NCBI GenBank assembly: GCA_015065695.1
Contig: SVPT01000003.1
Coordinates: 1 to 54,316, forward strand
DNA: 54,316 bases
From: Oscillospiraceae bacterium
GTDB lineage: Bacteria; Bacillota; Clostridia; Oscillospirales; Acutalibacteraceae
Reading direction: 5' to 3'
Part shown: in pieces, positions 26,831 to 38,900 of the stretch
Layout: each line of letters starts with the position of its first letter
Position numbering within the stretch: the stretch's first letter is position 1
Translations under genes and position numbers: made by a program
Notes under the pieces: generated by a model
Databases searched by the model: none
What the model was told of the DNA's origin: nothing
Seen by the model: only the letters and a program-made list of their open reading frames with translations

Positions 26831-27682
26831 TTATTTGTTTATTTCAGCGTTATAGAGCTGTATCCACTTGTTGACAGGCAGCGGTGTAAGCTGTCCGTCG
26901 GTGTAGATGTGGTTGTTGGAGTAATAGACGATGGAGCCGTCGGTCTTGGACACCGCCGCGCACACCGAGCCATCGTCAAAGGCGATGACAATGGCAGCAT
27001 ACTTCTGCATGGTGTTGGAGCCATGGTAGACATAGCCGCCGATTTCGTCATCGTGGTCGTTGTTCAGGTCGGGCTTGGGCGGCACTACCTCCCAAAGCTG
27101 GAAGCAGTCCAGCAGACGTGTATGCACCTCGTCCGGCATCATTTCCTGCAGCGCGGCGCTTTGCTCCTCGTTCAGAACGCCCGCCTCGTAGAGGTTGCCG
27201 TTTATGTACTCCACCTCGCCGCGGGTAAACTGTCCGGTGATGAACACCAGCGCGTCAAAGCCGAACACGGTCGTTTCCATGGAGCTGGAGGAGCTGTATG
27301 GGTTGTCCTCCGTCTCGGTAAAGGAGACTGCCTCATCGTAGAACAGCACGTCCATGTCGCCCTTTTCGTTGAGGGTGAAGGTGATGGTTGCTCGGGAGTC
27401 GGGCACCTCATATTCTGCCACCTTGCCCGCCCTGTCGATAAACGCGGCACGAAGCTGCGTCAGTCTGCCGGCGATGTTGCCGTTGTACAGCGTCATGGAG
27501 AAGGTGAAGCCCTTGTTGTTCACATCGCGTATGCGCAGTATGGCGCGGGAGAAGGTGGAGTCACCTGTGCGGTTCCATGTGCCCTCCCAGTCGTCCTTTA
27601 CACATCCCGTGGCGGGCAGCACCGCAAGCAGCAGCACCATGGCAAGCACCGCCGAAAGCACTCTCCTGACCCAATTTTTCAT
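26831..27682 (-). CDS. Lipoprotein of unknown function
   Basis: The 283-residue product is preceded by GGAGG. It has a clear lipoprotein signal: MKNWVRR, a hydrophobic core, then LPATGC with lipid-accepting Cys27. The mature part starts with WEGTWNRTGDSTFSRAIL, a beta-barrel-like opening similar to the WxGxW start of small lipocalin-like lipoprotein domains, followed by beta-rich sequence (KGFTFSMTLYNGN, ATITFTLNEKGD). No enzyme motif is seen. It is the first gene of a minus-strand operon running to hflX, driven by the promoter at 27724-27752. Confidence 0.75.
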   Translation of the reverse strand: MKNWVRRVLSAVLAMVLLLAVLPATGCVKDDWEGTWNRTGDSTFSRAILRIRDVNNKGFTFSMTLYNGNIAGRLTQLRAAFIDRAGKVAEYEVPDSRATITFTLNEKGDMDVLFYDEAVSFTETEDNPYSSSSSMETTVFGFDALVFITGQFTRGEVEYINGNLYEAGVLNEEQSAALQEMMPDEVHTRLLDCFQLWEVVPPKPDLNNDHDDEIGGYVYHGSNTMQKYAAIVIAFDDGSVCAAVSKTDGSIVYYSNNHIYTDGQLTPLPVNKWIQLYNAEINK

Positions 27683-27723
27683 TGCACTGTTACCTCCCTC
27701 TGGAGCGGTTTGATTCTTTCTTT

Positions 27724-27752
27724 ATTCTATCACACACGGTGCCCTATGGCAA
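27724..27752 (-). promoter_or_regulatory. Promoter of the lipoprotein-hflX operon
   Basis: On the minus strand TTGCCA (27752-27747) and TAGAAT (27729-27724) are 17 bases apart, about 40 bases before the ATG at 27682. Confidence 0.65.
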
Positions 27753-27817
27753 CAGTTTTCGCACAGTGCCGCCGCCGGATAATATCGGTATACAGCGCAC
27801 AACGTCCGCAGCAAAAA

Positions 27818-27843
27818 AACACGGCCGCCGCAGCAGCCGTGTT
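27818..27843. terminator. Bidirectional terminator after the DUF975 gene
   Basis: AACACGGC (27818-27825) pairs with GCCGTGTT (27836-27843). Seven T residues follow on the minus strand and a CCTTTTTT tract on the plus strand. Confidence 0.8.
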
Positions 27844-27895
27844 CCTTTTTTACATATTATGCTTTGCCGGAGCAAGGCTTGGGTGCTGTGGGAGA

Positions 27896-29050
27896 TTATT
27901 CTTCCTCTGCTTCAACGGCTGCATCAACAGCAGCAGCGGCAGCTTCATCAGCAGCTTCGTCAACAGACTCGGCGGCTTCCTCAACAACAGGAGCGGCTTC
28001 CTCAACGACAGGAGCAGCTTCCTCTGCAACAGGAGCAACTTCCTCTGCAACAGAAGCAGCTTCCTCAACGACAGGAGCAGCTTCCTCTGCAACAGGAGCA
28101 GCTTCCTCAACCACAGGAGCAACTTCCTCAACGACAGGAGCAGCAGCAACAGCAGCGGTAGCAGTAGCTTCCTCAACAGCGGCAGCGGTGGTGTCATTCA
28201 TTGCAGTGGGGTTCTTGAGCTGATAGTTAGCCTTCAGGAAGCAGTATGCCTCAGCGTTGGTTGCCTCAATGTAGGGAGCAACGAATACTACGCCAACGCA
28301 GCAAGCCAGCATACCGAGCAGAATCCAGGGGAAGAAGGACAGACCCAGCACGAAGAGGTCCATCTTGTATCCATTGGTCATTGCGGTGCTCATTGCGCGG
28401 GCTTCCTTGCCGCTCATGCCGGGATTTTCAGCAAGGATATAGGGAACCATCAGGTACTGGTAGCTCTTGATTATCAGCGGGATAACCATGACGTATCCAA
28501 GCAGTATCAGTGCAGCCCATACTGCGTTTTCCGTTACCAGCGCCAGAATCATGCCTGCAAATACGGGCACCAGAACAAGCAGAGAATATGCGGCAATAAT
28601 GAGATTAGTGGTGAACATACTGCCGACGGTCTTCATGTAGTTGTTCTTGAAGGCGTTGAAGAGGTAGCCGAACTTGGCTTCCTTCTGGCGGGACTCAAGG
28701 AAGAAGCTGTTCTTACCGACGGTGATGGGGCTGGCGATAAACAGGCTCCATGCGAGACCTGCGAGGAAAATCACCACTGCAACGATGCCGATAACAGCCA
28801 TCATGCCCTCGTTGCCGCTCTGGGTCATGGACTCAGAGAAGGATTCCATTGCCTCGGAGAAACTGCCGGTGCTGTACTCGATGCTTTCCTGATTGACCTG
28901 CATATTTGCGCTGCCGGAGGAGGAGCTGACGCCGCCGCTCGAGCCGCCCGCAAGCACACTGTGTACAACGGTAACCAGCAGTGCCAGCCAGTAGTATCTC
29001 TTCAGGCCGGTCTTGGCGTTGGTCTTGAGTAATTTTCTGTCAAATTTCAT
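27896..29050 (-). CDS. DUF975 membrane protein with APVVEEA heptad-repeat tail
   Basis: The 384-residue product is preceded by GGAGAA. The start MKFDRKLLKTNAKTGLKRYY is typical of DUF975. About five to six membrane helices follow (near residues 18-35, 83-108, 148-178, 180-205, 232-262), including VGKNSFFLESR and the FGYLFNAFKNNYMKTV loop. The last about 100 residues are an unusual acidic Ala/Pro/Val/Glu tail made of eight or nine APVVEEA-like heptads encoded by 21-base tandem repeats. DUF975 function is unknown. The tail is predicted to be cytoplasmic and elongated. Only the membrane part fits the usual family length of about 220-260 residues. Confidence 0.82.
   Translation of the reverse strand: MKFDRKLLKTNAKTGLKRYYWLALLVTVVHSVLAGGSSGGVSSSSGSANMQVNQESIEYSTGSFSEAMESFSESMTQSGNEGMMAVIGIVAVVIFLAGLAWSLFIASPITVGKNSFFLESRQKEAKFGYLFNAFKNNYMKTVGSMFTTNLIIAAYSLLVLVPVFAGMILALVTENAVWAALILLGYVMVIPLIIKSYQYLMVPYILAENPGMSGKEARAMSTAMTNGYKMDLFVLGLSFFPWILLGMLACCVGVVFVAPYIEATNAEAYCFLKANYQLKNPTAMNDTTAAAVEEATATAAVAAAPVVEEVAPVVEEAAPVAEEAAPVVEEAASVAEEVAPVAEEAAPVVEEAAPVVEEAAESVDEAADEAAAAAVDAAVEAEEE
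27970..28145. repeat. 21-bp in-frame tandem repeats in the DUF975 gene
   Basis: About eight imperfect 21-base units encode APVVEEA, APVAEEA and ASVAEEV heptads. They keep the reading frame, so copy-number changes would alter tail length without destroying the protein. Confidence 0.85.
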
Positions 29051-29178
29051 CGTTTTCTTCTCCTTTTCTATGTTTCCCTTTTCTATAATGTTATGGCGCG
29101 GCTGGTGACGTCCGCACCTGCTAACCGAATGAACTGGATTGCCTTGGGACTATTATTCCTAAAACACTAGTTGGCTAT

Positions 29179-29207
29179 ATTATATAGTCCTGCGCACCAC
29201 TTGTCAA
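29179..29207 (-). promoter_or_regulatory. Consensus sigma-A promoter of the DUF975 gene
   Basis: On the minus strand a perfect TTGACA (29207-29202) and a perfect TATAAT (29184-29179) are 17 bases apart. The start codon is at 29050, giving a leader of about 120 bases. Confidence 0.8.
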
Positions 29208-29778
29208 GTATTATTTTGGAAGTTGCGGGCATCTCTGCTGCATATATATTGTAATGCATATGAGCCGCCGTCAGGCGACACCGCACCGCCCTCAGCAGCG
29301 GCAAATCGCAATCACTGTCAATACAATAGCACACTTTTTCCGCCCACGCTTTAACAGAGTGAAATGCCGCAGAAGCCCCTTTTGCCCGTTGTCTGCCGAA
29401 AAAGGCTTTTTGGGGGGTGAAAGGGCAGGTTTTTACAATGCCGCCCTGCCCCTTTGATAGATATGTACTACTACATATATTGCCAAACACCGCAAGATGC
29501 GTAACCACAACACAAAAACGCGCACCGGTTTAATATCTGAGCGAAACCAAAATACCGCTTTTCCTATGTTTTGATTTAACACTGTTAACCACATCCCGCA
29601 ATGAATCTTAACCCACGGATAACAACTTGGCGCATTTTGCTAAAATTAAATTAATTTTCTTTAGTATTCTTAATATATGCCGCATATCGCTGTGCTCATG
29701 CGTATATTTTTGTGCATCTTTAACAAACTTCGGGAGATATTATAGAAAGGTAAATAACTTCACAAAGCCCTCAAAGTG

Positions 29779-29807
29779 TTTACTTGCGGAGATAAATATG
29801 ATAGAAT
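29779..29807 (+). promoter_or_regulatory. Sigma-A promoter of the second giant adhesin
   Basis: TTTACT (29779-29784) and TAGAAT (29802-29807) are 17 bases apart. The leader to the ATG at 29968 is about 155 bases and includes a stable hairpin at 29853-29878. Confidence 0.6.
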
Positions 29808-29967
29808 ATATACAGAAAAATCCCCTTTGTGGAATATTGGGCAAAAAAACGCCTGTCCGGTTTTTACCTGCCGGACAGCGTCCGCACCGGCACAACCCAG
29901 TGCCACGATTCATCATACTTTTGCTTTGCTCTCTCGGTCGAGCAGCACTGAATCAGGAGGAACCATT

Positions 29968-32900
29968 ATGAAGACAAGGAACGAAAAGAACGTCCGCCGA
30001 GCTCTCCCCGCTGTTCCCGCAGCGAAGAAGAGCTGGAGCAAGGGCAAGCGTGCCGCCATCTTCGGCAGTATCGCCACCACGGTAACAGCTATAGGCGTTG
30101 CCCTTACGCTGATGCTCATGCCCGGCGCAGAGGCATTCGCCAGCGGAGGTGTTCTCACCTCTGTCGGCGGAAAGAACGTCATCCCCGACCACTACACCGC
30201 AGTGAACGTGCCTGCGGGTACTCCCCTCATGTCCAACTACGGCACCGTCTACACCAGTGAAGACGGTCTGGCAGCGTTCGACTTCCACATCTTTGCCGAC
30301 CGCTTCGCCAGCACAGTTCACACCTGCGGCAACATCGCAGTCAATGAGCTGGGCTCGGCAGTAAACGGCAAGACCGGTGTGCCTGAGTTTGGCTCCCGCA
30401 GCCAGCACGACACCGACGCCCCCAAGGTCAGCTATGCGGGCGAGGTCTACGGCTGGTCCGCCTCCACCAAGCTGGACACCATGGTCTTCGGCGAAGGTGT
30501 CCAGATTGACGGCAAGAAGAACAAGCCCGTAAACCTCGTCACCAGCAACGGCAAGGTACAGATGGGCAACGATAACAACGGCAGTATGCTCGACTCCATC
30601 TATATTGATGACGAGAGCGACGGGAAGTATATCGACATTCAGGCCGAGCTTGATGAAGTCGAGAACTATATGCGTTACCTTGTCTGGCTCATGGACCAGG
30701 AGAAGGCTGACGCAAACCACGACGGTGTTGTAAAGGTAAACGGCACCGACGTCAGCGCAAACTATGTACATTACAATGATATAAGCACCAAGCTGAGCAG
30801 CGGAGGCTTCGGCTTTGGCTTTGGCTTCGGCAACACCCTCGATTTCAAGAACTACGACGTGGGCGACACTATTATTATAGATCTTGGTACCTACGAGAGT
30901 ATGTTCCCTCCCTTTGGCTCCTTCGGCAACCCGAACGGCACCTACAGCTATGCCCAGCAGCTGCTCAACGGCTCCGTCACCCTGAAGAACACCACCGGTA
31001 AGCGCATCATCTTCAACATCGACACCACCGGCCTGGGCGACAGCTTCTCCATCAACCCCAACATGACCACCGACAACCTGAGCAACTCCGAGGATTCCGC
31101 AGAGAAGGACAACAATATCCTTTACAACTTCTACAAGAGAGAAAGCAACAACCCCGTTTCCAACCCCGTTTCCTACGACAAGAAGCTCACCATCGGCGGC
31201 ACCCTGATGGGCAGTGTCATCGCTCCCGATGCCACCGTCATCTGCAACTCCGGTCTCAACGGCAGCATCATCGCAAAGGAAGTCACCACCTCCTGCGAGA
31301 CCCATAAGTCCGACTACACCGGCGAGCGCATCATCAACACCACCACCAACCTCGTTATCGAGAAGGTGTGGCGCAACGACAACGAGGACACCCGCCCCGA
31401 CTTCATCACTATCCGCCTCCTGCGTGACGGCGAGGTCTACAAGACCGTACAGATCGCCTCCGGCGACTGCGCAGTCAGCACCGACGGCAACACCTGGAGA
31501 TACACCTTCAATGACCTGCCCATGAGCGACGGCAGCGGCACTACCTATCAGTATAAGGTAGAAGAGGTCGCCCCCGCCGGCTACAACATGACTCAGGTGG
31601 GCAACACCATCATCAACACCTCCAAGGCTCCCGCGCCTCCCGCACCGGCTGAGACCAAGGTCTACAAGCTGACCGTCAACAAGGTTGACAACAACAATCA
31701 GCCCCTCAGCAATGCAAGCTTCACCCTCACCGCCAACGGCGTCAACTTCAACACCTGCGGCAAGGATAAGGCCAAGGCCACCGTTACCGGTGCTGATTCC
31801 TATCAGGTAACCGACAACGCAATCACCTGGACCGGCGCAAATGCCGTAATCGGCAACCTGCCCGCCGGCAACTATACCATCACCGAGACCGGCGCACCCG
31901 CCGGCTACAAGAAGGCAGCCTCCAAGACTGTCAAGCTGGACAAGGACAAGATTGAGAACATTGTCAACGAGCAGATTGTCGTCAAGCTGGGCAAGCGCAA
32001 CGGCTCCAGCGACAACCGTGAGCTGCTCCGCGGTGCTGTGCTGCATCTTGCTCCCACCTCCGGCACTGTAGACTTCTCCAAGCTGTACATCGACGGCGTA
32101 ACCAACGTCACCTCCGTCGAAAACCGTAACAACTACGTTGAGTGGACCACCACCAACGCACAGGCAAGACTGATGGGTCTGCCCGCCGGCAGCTACACCC
32201 TCACCGAGCAGACCGCTCCCGAGGGCTACGACAAGGCTGCTCCCGTCACCTTCACCGTCTACGAGGACGGCTCGGTCAACTTCTCCGGCAAGTACGGCAC
32301 CGACGATGTCACCATGCTTGACAAGCTGACCCCCGTACAGCCCAAGAAGTACAGCCTGACCATCAACAAGACCAACGGCACCAACGCACTGCCCGGCGCA
32401 CAGCTCACCCTGACCAATGTTGCCGGTGCTTCCCTCAAGGGCGCAAAGTTCAACGGCAACGAAATCACCGCTGACGGTGCTTCCTACACCTTCACCACCG
32501 ATGGCAACGCCGCAGTATTCACCGACCTGCTCGAGGGCAGCTACACCCTCTCCGAGGACAGCGCACCCGCCGGCTACAAGAAGGCAGCCGACATGGGCAT
32601 CACCCTCGACAGCGACAAGCCTGTCACCATGGTCGATGAGCCCATTGTCATTACTATTATAAAGAAGGACAGCACCTCCGGCGAGCAGATCAGCGGAGCA
32701 ACATTCCGTCTGAGCAACACAAACGGCTACTCCAAGGAGCTGACCACCGACAGCGAAGGCGTTATCACCTTCACCGATCTGACCCCCGGCAGCTACACCC
32801 TCACCGAGGTCGCGCCTCCCGCAGGCTACACCAAGGATTTTGCCGACATCACCTTCACTGTTGACGAATACGGCAACGTGAGCGGCGACGCCTTCACCGG

Positions 32901-35900
32901 CAGCACCGCCACCGTCTACAACACCCCCACCAAGCTTTACATTTCCAAGCTTGGCCTCGACCAGATGGAAGACGATGATGATTCCAACGATGTCACTTCT
33001 GCCCTTGCAGGCGCAGAGCTGCGCATCATCTCCGACGACAGCCGTGACCTGAGCAACGTCTCCGGTATCGGCGAGGTCGGTCATCCCTCCGCAACCGAAA
33101 TCACCTTCACCAGCGGCTACGAGCCCGTTGAGCTCCGCGGTCTGCCCGATGGCAGATACACCCTCCGCGAGGATGCCGCTCCCCACGGCTATGACCGTGC
33201 CGACGACATCACCTTCACCGTTGCAAACGGCGTGGTTTCCGGCGTACAGAACAACACCGTCGTAATGACCGACGTCAAGACCCCCTACTATCCCCTGCAC
33301 TTCTCCAAGGTTGACGAGAACAACGTATTCCTCCCCGGCGCAACCATCGGTATCTTCAACGGCGATGAGACCGACTTCTCCGCAGAGAATGCCATCGTGG
33401 TCTTCCAGTCCGACGAAGAGGTCAATAAGGTAATGCTCAAGAACGGCAGCTACATTCTCTACGAGCTTGAAGCTCCCGAGGGCTACCAGCGCAACGAGGA
33501 TAAGATCCCCTTCACCGCCAACAAGGGCACTCCCGAAATCGTCAATTACGAGACCACCACCGAGCGCACCCACAACTACAAGCTCGATGATGTCTTCAGC
33601 GGCAAGGATTCCTTCCCCAACCGCATCAATGTGGGCACCGACTGCACCCGCTTTGAGCTGTACACCGGCAACACCCTGATCTTCAGCGGTACTCCCGACG
33701 GCAACGGCTATATCACCCTTTCCGATATGCCCGGCTTCAACGGAGGCACCAAGTACAGCGCAGTGCTGACCCTCAGCGACAACAGCAATGCCGAGAAGCA
33801 GTTTGAGCTTGAGTACACCACCGCAGCCACTGTTGATGTGACTGCCACTGCCGATGTAACCTCCCTGTTCAGAGACACCATCGGCGGCTTCCCCAAGTCT
33901 GTCACCATTCCCGGTGGCAACTTCTCCCAGTTTGTTATTGTCGATGCTACTACCAACTCTCAGGTTTACAGCACCGGACAGAGCAACACCGAAGAAATCA
34001 CCATCAATCCGTGGAACAGCTTTGACAGCAGCCACAGCTACAGAGTGGAGATCACTCCCACCAACGGTACTGCCACCAGCTACAGCCTGTACTTCAAGTA
34101 CGACAAGAGCGAGGTAGTTCAGATCGGCGGCGGCTCCACCGGCAGTGATAACACCCTGCAGTACACCAATATCACTTACGGTATCTACTCCGATCAGACA
34201 ATGCGTCTCGACACCATGAAGGAGTCTCAGCCGCAGAACCTCTCCATCAAGATCGACAGCATCAACGGCACCGACGATGCCGATGCCACTTTCCCGCTGT
34301 CCGGCTTTGATCTTCCGATCAGAGAGACCAACAGCACTACTAAAGTAGTCAATTGGAATACTTCCTTCTCTGCCGGCGATTACGTGCTCCTCAAGAAGGG
34401 CTATACCGTAACCCTTCCGTATCCCACCACAACCGGCTCTGATTCTACAGTGACTATGGTTGTCACCGATGCCAGCGGCAACACTGTGGATACAAGAACC
34501 GTCACCGTTAAGAGTGAGACCTCCTATGCTAACGCTATAGCAGCCGGTGCCGGCTTCTATATGTCTCCCAGCATCAACTTCCAGCCCTCCGGCGGACTGT
34601 CTGCCGACCTCACCATTGCCGCCAACTTTGCCGGCGGCAACGGCCAGTCCGGTACCCAGACCTCTGTAACCACCAAGGAGTACACCTCCAACGCCATCAC
34701 CGCCTCCCCCGCAGGCAGCACTTCCACTACAGCCTCCACCGTTGATGTGACCTCCACATTCAGAGACACCGTCGGCGGCTTCCCCAACACCGTCAACATC
34801 TCCGGCGGCAGCTACTCCCAGTTCAAGATTGTCGATGCCACCGATGGCTCCACCGTCTTCTCTTCCAACGACACCGATGGCAACATTGACATCTCCGCAT
34901 CGGAAACCTTCGATTCCGGTCACAACTACAGAGTAGAAATCACTCCTGCCAACGGCGCAGCTACCGGCTACGACATTTACTTCGGTTATACCGTAACCGT
35001 ATCGACCGGTGACGGCTCTACCAGCAGTGATTCCAAGTCCTATACCAACGCCACATTCACTGATACCTTCGACCTGCCGACAGCAACAAATCTTGCTCCG
35101 ACCAAATTCAAGGTCGAAATGAAGAATATCCCCGAAGGTTCTCCGCCCAGAATGACCAATCTGGTTCTCCAGTTCATGAGCGGCAACGACCTCATCGAGG
35201 TTTACAGAAGTGTTGGCGAGTTCTACTTCCCCAACACCAACGACCACATTGCTGAAATCACCTTCCCCGATGGTGCTGCAACCATGAACGGTTCTTCTTC
35301 CCTCACCATGCAGCGCACCAATCACTCCACATGGACATCGGGCAAGAACTATCAGCTCAAGGTAGAGTTTGGTATGCAGGGCGCCAACTCTGTTGACGTC
35401 GTTGTTTCCGCTGTTTACGGCGGCGGCGGTACCGAGAACAGAACCACCGGTACCATCAACGTACCCGCAGCAGCACCCAGCACCACTACCACCACCGAAA
35501 CTAAGACTGCAAACCGCATAGACAAGGTTTCTCAGGTGCCCGTAATCACTCCCGGCACCCAGAGCTCTGTCGCAGTCATCAAGCTGCCCAACACCAAGAT
35601 TCCCGTATTCGAGCAGCACAAGTGCTCCGTCGAGCTTGTCAAGAAGGACGAAAACGGCAACACCATCACCGGTAACTCCGCTTCCTTCCTGCTCTACGAC
35701 AAGAACGGCTATCTGGTAACCGAGCTTGCAGGCGCGGACGGCAACTACAACTACGCCAAGGACAGCAACGCTGTCAACACCATCGATAACCCCCTCAGCA
35801 CCGGCAGCAACGGTATCCTCACCGTCAACGGACTCAACGAAGGCGAGTACTACTTCCGCGAGGTCGCTGCTCCCAGCAACTACGAGCAGGGCATCGAGAA

Positions 35901-38900
35901 TATCCCCTTCGCCGTTGACAGAAACAGCATCTCCGCTTCTGTCGATGCAGTCAACGTCCGCAAGACCGGCTCCATCACCCTCAACAAGGTTGATTCCAAC
36001 GGTCTGCCCAGAGCAGGCGCACAGTTCGCCCTCTGGAGCGTTGACATGAACTACAACAACCCGCAGCTTGTCGCTCCCCACAAGGTCTTCACCGACTACG
36101 GCGCAGGTCCTGTCGAGACCGTCGGCACCTATACCTACACCGGCAACACCGAAACCGTCGAGACCCTTGTAACCGGCGACGACGGCAAGATCAAGATTAC
36201 CAACCTGCCCCTTGGCCGCATCTACTACTTCACCGAGATAGCCGCTCCCGATGGCTGCATCAAGGCAGAGGGCAACCTGCCCGCACTGGGCACTGCCACC
36301 GACCTGCCCGAGGGCAGCTACTACTACAACGATCTCCATCCCTACGGTATCGCTCTCGGTGAGAACGTCAACGTACAGATTCTCCAGTACACCGAGAACA
36401 ACGGCAGCTACAGCGGCGCATACGTTCAGAAAACCGTCTCCGTCCTCCACTCCGACATCACCGTTTCCAACAACGTATACCAGACCCAGATTCTCAAGGC
36501 TGATGCAGTCAACGGCGAGGCTCTTGCAGATGCAGTTCTCAAGCTGACCGCAAAGAACACCGCCACCAACCTGTCCGCTGTCTACGGCTCTCTCGACGTA
36601 TTCTACGGCGAGGAGAACGGCCTTGACTACATCACCTGGACCACCGGCACCGCCGCAAACACCCTCTACGGTCTGCCCGCAGGTCAGTACATTCTCTCCG
36701 AAACAAGCGCACCCAGCGGCTACAACCTTGCACAGCCTGTTGAAATCACTGTTGACGCAGCAGGCAATATCAACGGCGCACAGGTTTACACCTTCAACAA
36801 CTACCGCTATACCGGCAGCATCACCATCAACAAGGTTGATGAGGCAGGCAACGCACTCACCGGCGCAGGCTTCAAGCTCTACACCGAGGACGGCGAAGGC
36901 GTAAGAACCTACATCGCTGCAGACGGCAGCAACGGCAGCTACTCCGCAGTAAGCATCGCTTCTGCTCCCGAGGACGTCGCCGAGCTGTTCACCGATGAAA
37001 ACGGCCGTCTGGTCGTCACCGGTCTGGACTGGGGCAAGACCTACAAGCTCCACGAGACCACTGTTCCCGAGAGCTTCTTCGAGCCCACCTCCGATTCCTC
37101 CTTCGTCCTGACCTCTGAACATACCGATGTCGAGCAGAACGTGGTCAACACCCGTCAGCTCCTCAACGTCCAGAAGGTCTACAACGGCGAGATGGCAGAA
37201 GGACAGCAGTTCGTGCTGACCGTCACCGGACGCTTCTCCGATGGCAACAGCAAGGAAATCATCATCACCAAGGATAATGTAAACACCGTCATTCCCGTCT
37301 CCGGCGCAATCGCAGGCGAGAGCTACACCATCAGCGAGGCAGTGCCCTACGGCTACGATGTAGCATACAACCCCGCCACCGTCACCGCCGAAAACGGCAA
37401 TGCTGCAACCCTCGTTGCAACCAACACCCACAAGACCCTCAGCATCTCCAAGAAGACCATCAACGGCACAGAAGAACTGGCAGGTGCAACCCTGAAGGTC
37501 ACCGACAAGGACGGCAAGACCGTCATCGCCCCCTTCACCTCCGGCACTGCTCCCACCAGCTTCAATCTCGTAAACTTCGCCCCCGGCGCAATCTACACCC
37601 TCACCGAGACCACCGCTCCTTACGGCTACGAAATCGCGGAGAGCATTCAGTTCACCGTCAACGCCGAAGGTCAGGTTTCCATCGTGAACAACAAGGGCGA
37701 GCGTAACGGCAACACCATCGTCATGCGTGACGATTACAAGAAGCTGTACATCTCCAAGCAGGACATCAACGGCACAGAAGAACTGGCAGGTGCAACCCTG
37801 AAGGTCACCGATGCAAACGGCAACGTGGTAATCGATGAATTCACCTCCGGCACTGCTCCCACCTACTTCAACATCGTTGAGTTCACCCCCGGCGAGGTCT
37901 ACACCCTCACCGAGACCACTGCCCCCTACGGCTATGAAATCGCTGAGAACATCAACTTCACCGTTGATGCAGCAGGCAAGGTCTACATCGTAAACGCCGA
38001 CAACACCAGGACCGAGCGCACCGACAAGACCGTCGTCATGAAGGACGATTACAAGAAGCTGGCCATCTCCAAGCAGGACATCAACGGCACAGAAGAACTG
38101 GCAGGTGCAACCCTGAAGGTCACCGACAAGGACGGCAAGACCGTCATCGCCCCCTTCACCTCCGGCACTGCTCCCACCTACTTCAACATCGTTGAGTTCA
38201 CTCCCGACGCGGTCTACACCCTCACCGAGACCACTGCCCCCTTCGGCTATGAGATTGCAGAGAACATCAACTTCACCGTTGATGCAACAGGCAAGGTCTA
38301 CATCGTAGGAGCTGACGGCACCAAGACCGAGCGCACCGACAAGACCGTCGTCATGAAGGACGACTACAAGAAGCTGGCCATCTCCAAGCAGGACATCAAC
38401 GGCACAGAAGAACTGGCAGGTGCAACCCTGAAGGTCACCGACAAGGACGGCAAGACCGTCATTGCCCCCTTCACCTCCGGCACTGCTCCCACCTACTTCA
38501 ACATCGTTGAGTTCACCCCCGGCGAGGTCTACACTCTCACCGAGACCACCGCTCCCTATGGCTACGAGATTGCTGAGAACATCAACTTCACCGTTGATGC
38601 AGCAGGCAAGGTCTACATCGTAAACGCCGACAACACCAGGACCGAGCGCACCGACAAGACCGTCGTCATGAAGGACGACTACAAGACCCTGTCCATCTCC
38701 AAGCAGGAGATCAACAGCACCAACGAGCTGCCCGGCGCAAAGCTGAAGGTCACCGACAAGGACGGCAAGACCGTCATCGAGGAGTTCACCTCCGGCACTG
38801 CTCCTACCTACTTCAATATCGTTGAGTTCACTCCCGGCGAGGTCTACACCCTCACCGAGACCACCGCTCCTTACGGCTACGAGATTGCTGAGAACATCAA

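Larger units (their letters stand above)
29051..29967. other. 917-bp divergent intergenic region before the second adhesin
   Basis: It contains the DUF975 promoter (29179-29207), a GGGCAGG/CCTGCCC hairpin (about 29423-29450), a TTAAC-ACT-GTTAA palindrome (29576-29588) that could be an operator, the adhesin promoter (29779-29807), and a leader hairpin CTGTCCGG/CCGGACAG (29853-29878). The few open frames lack ribosome sites and family features. Confidence 0.5.

Noticed and set aside
26822..29032. 736-residue plus-strand frame with Ser/Asn/Arg repeats
   Set aside because: It runs antisense to the lipoprotein and DUF975 genes; its repeats mirror the 21-base heptad repeats of the real gene.
29167..29508. 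113-residue minus-strand frame in the intergenic region
   Set aside because: No ribosome site or recognisable pattern, and it overlaps the promoter region of the DUF975 gene.
29576..29588. TTAAC-ACT-GTTAA palindrome as a defined operator
   Set aside because: It is a single short palindrome 200 bases upstream of the adhesin promoter; no repeat of it was seen at the other adhesin, so it is mentioned only within the intergenic region.
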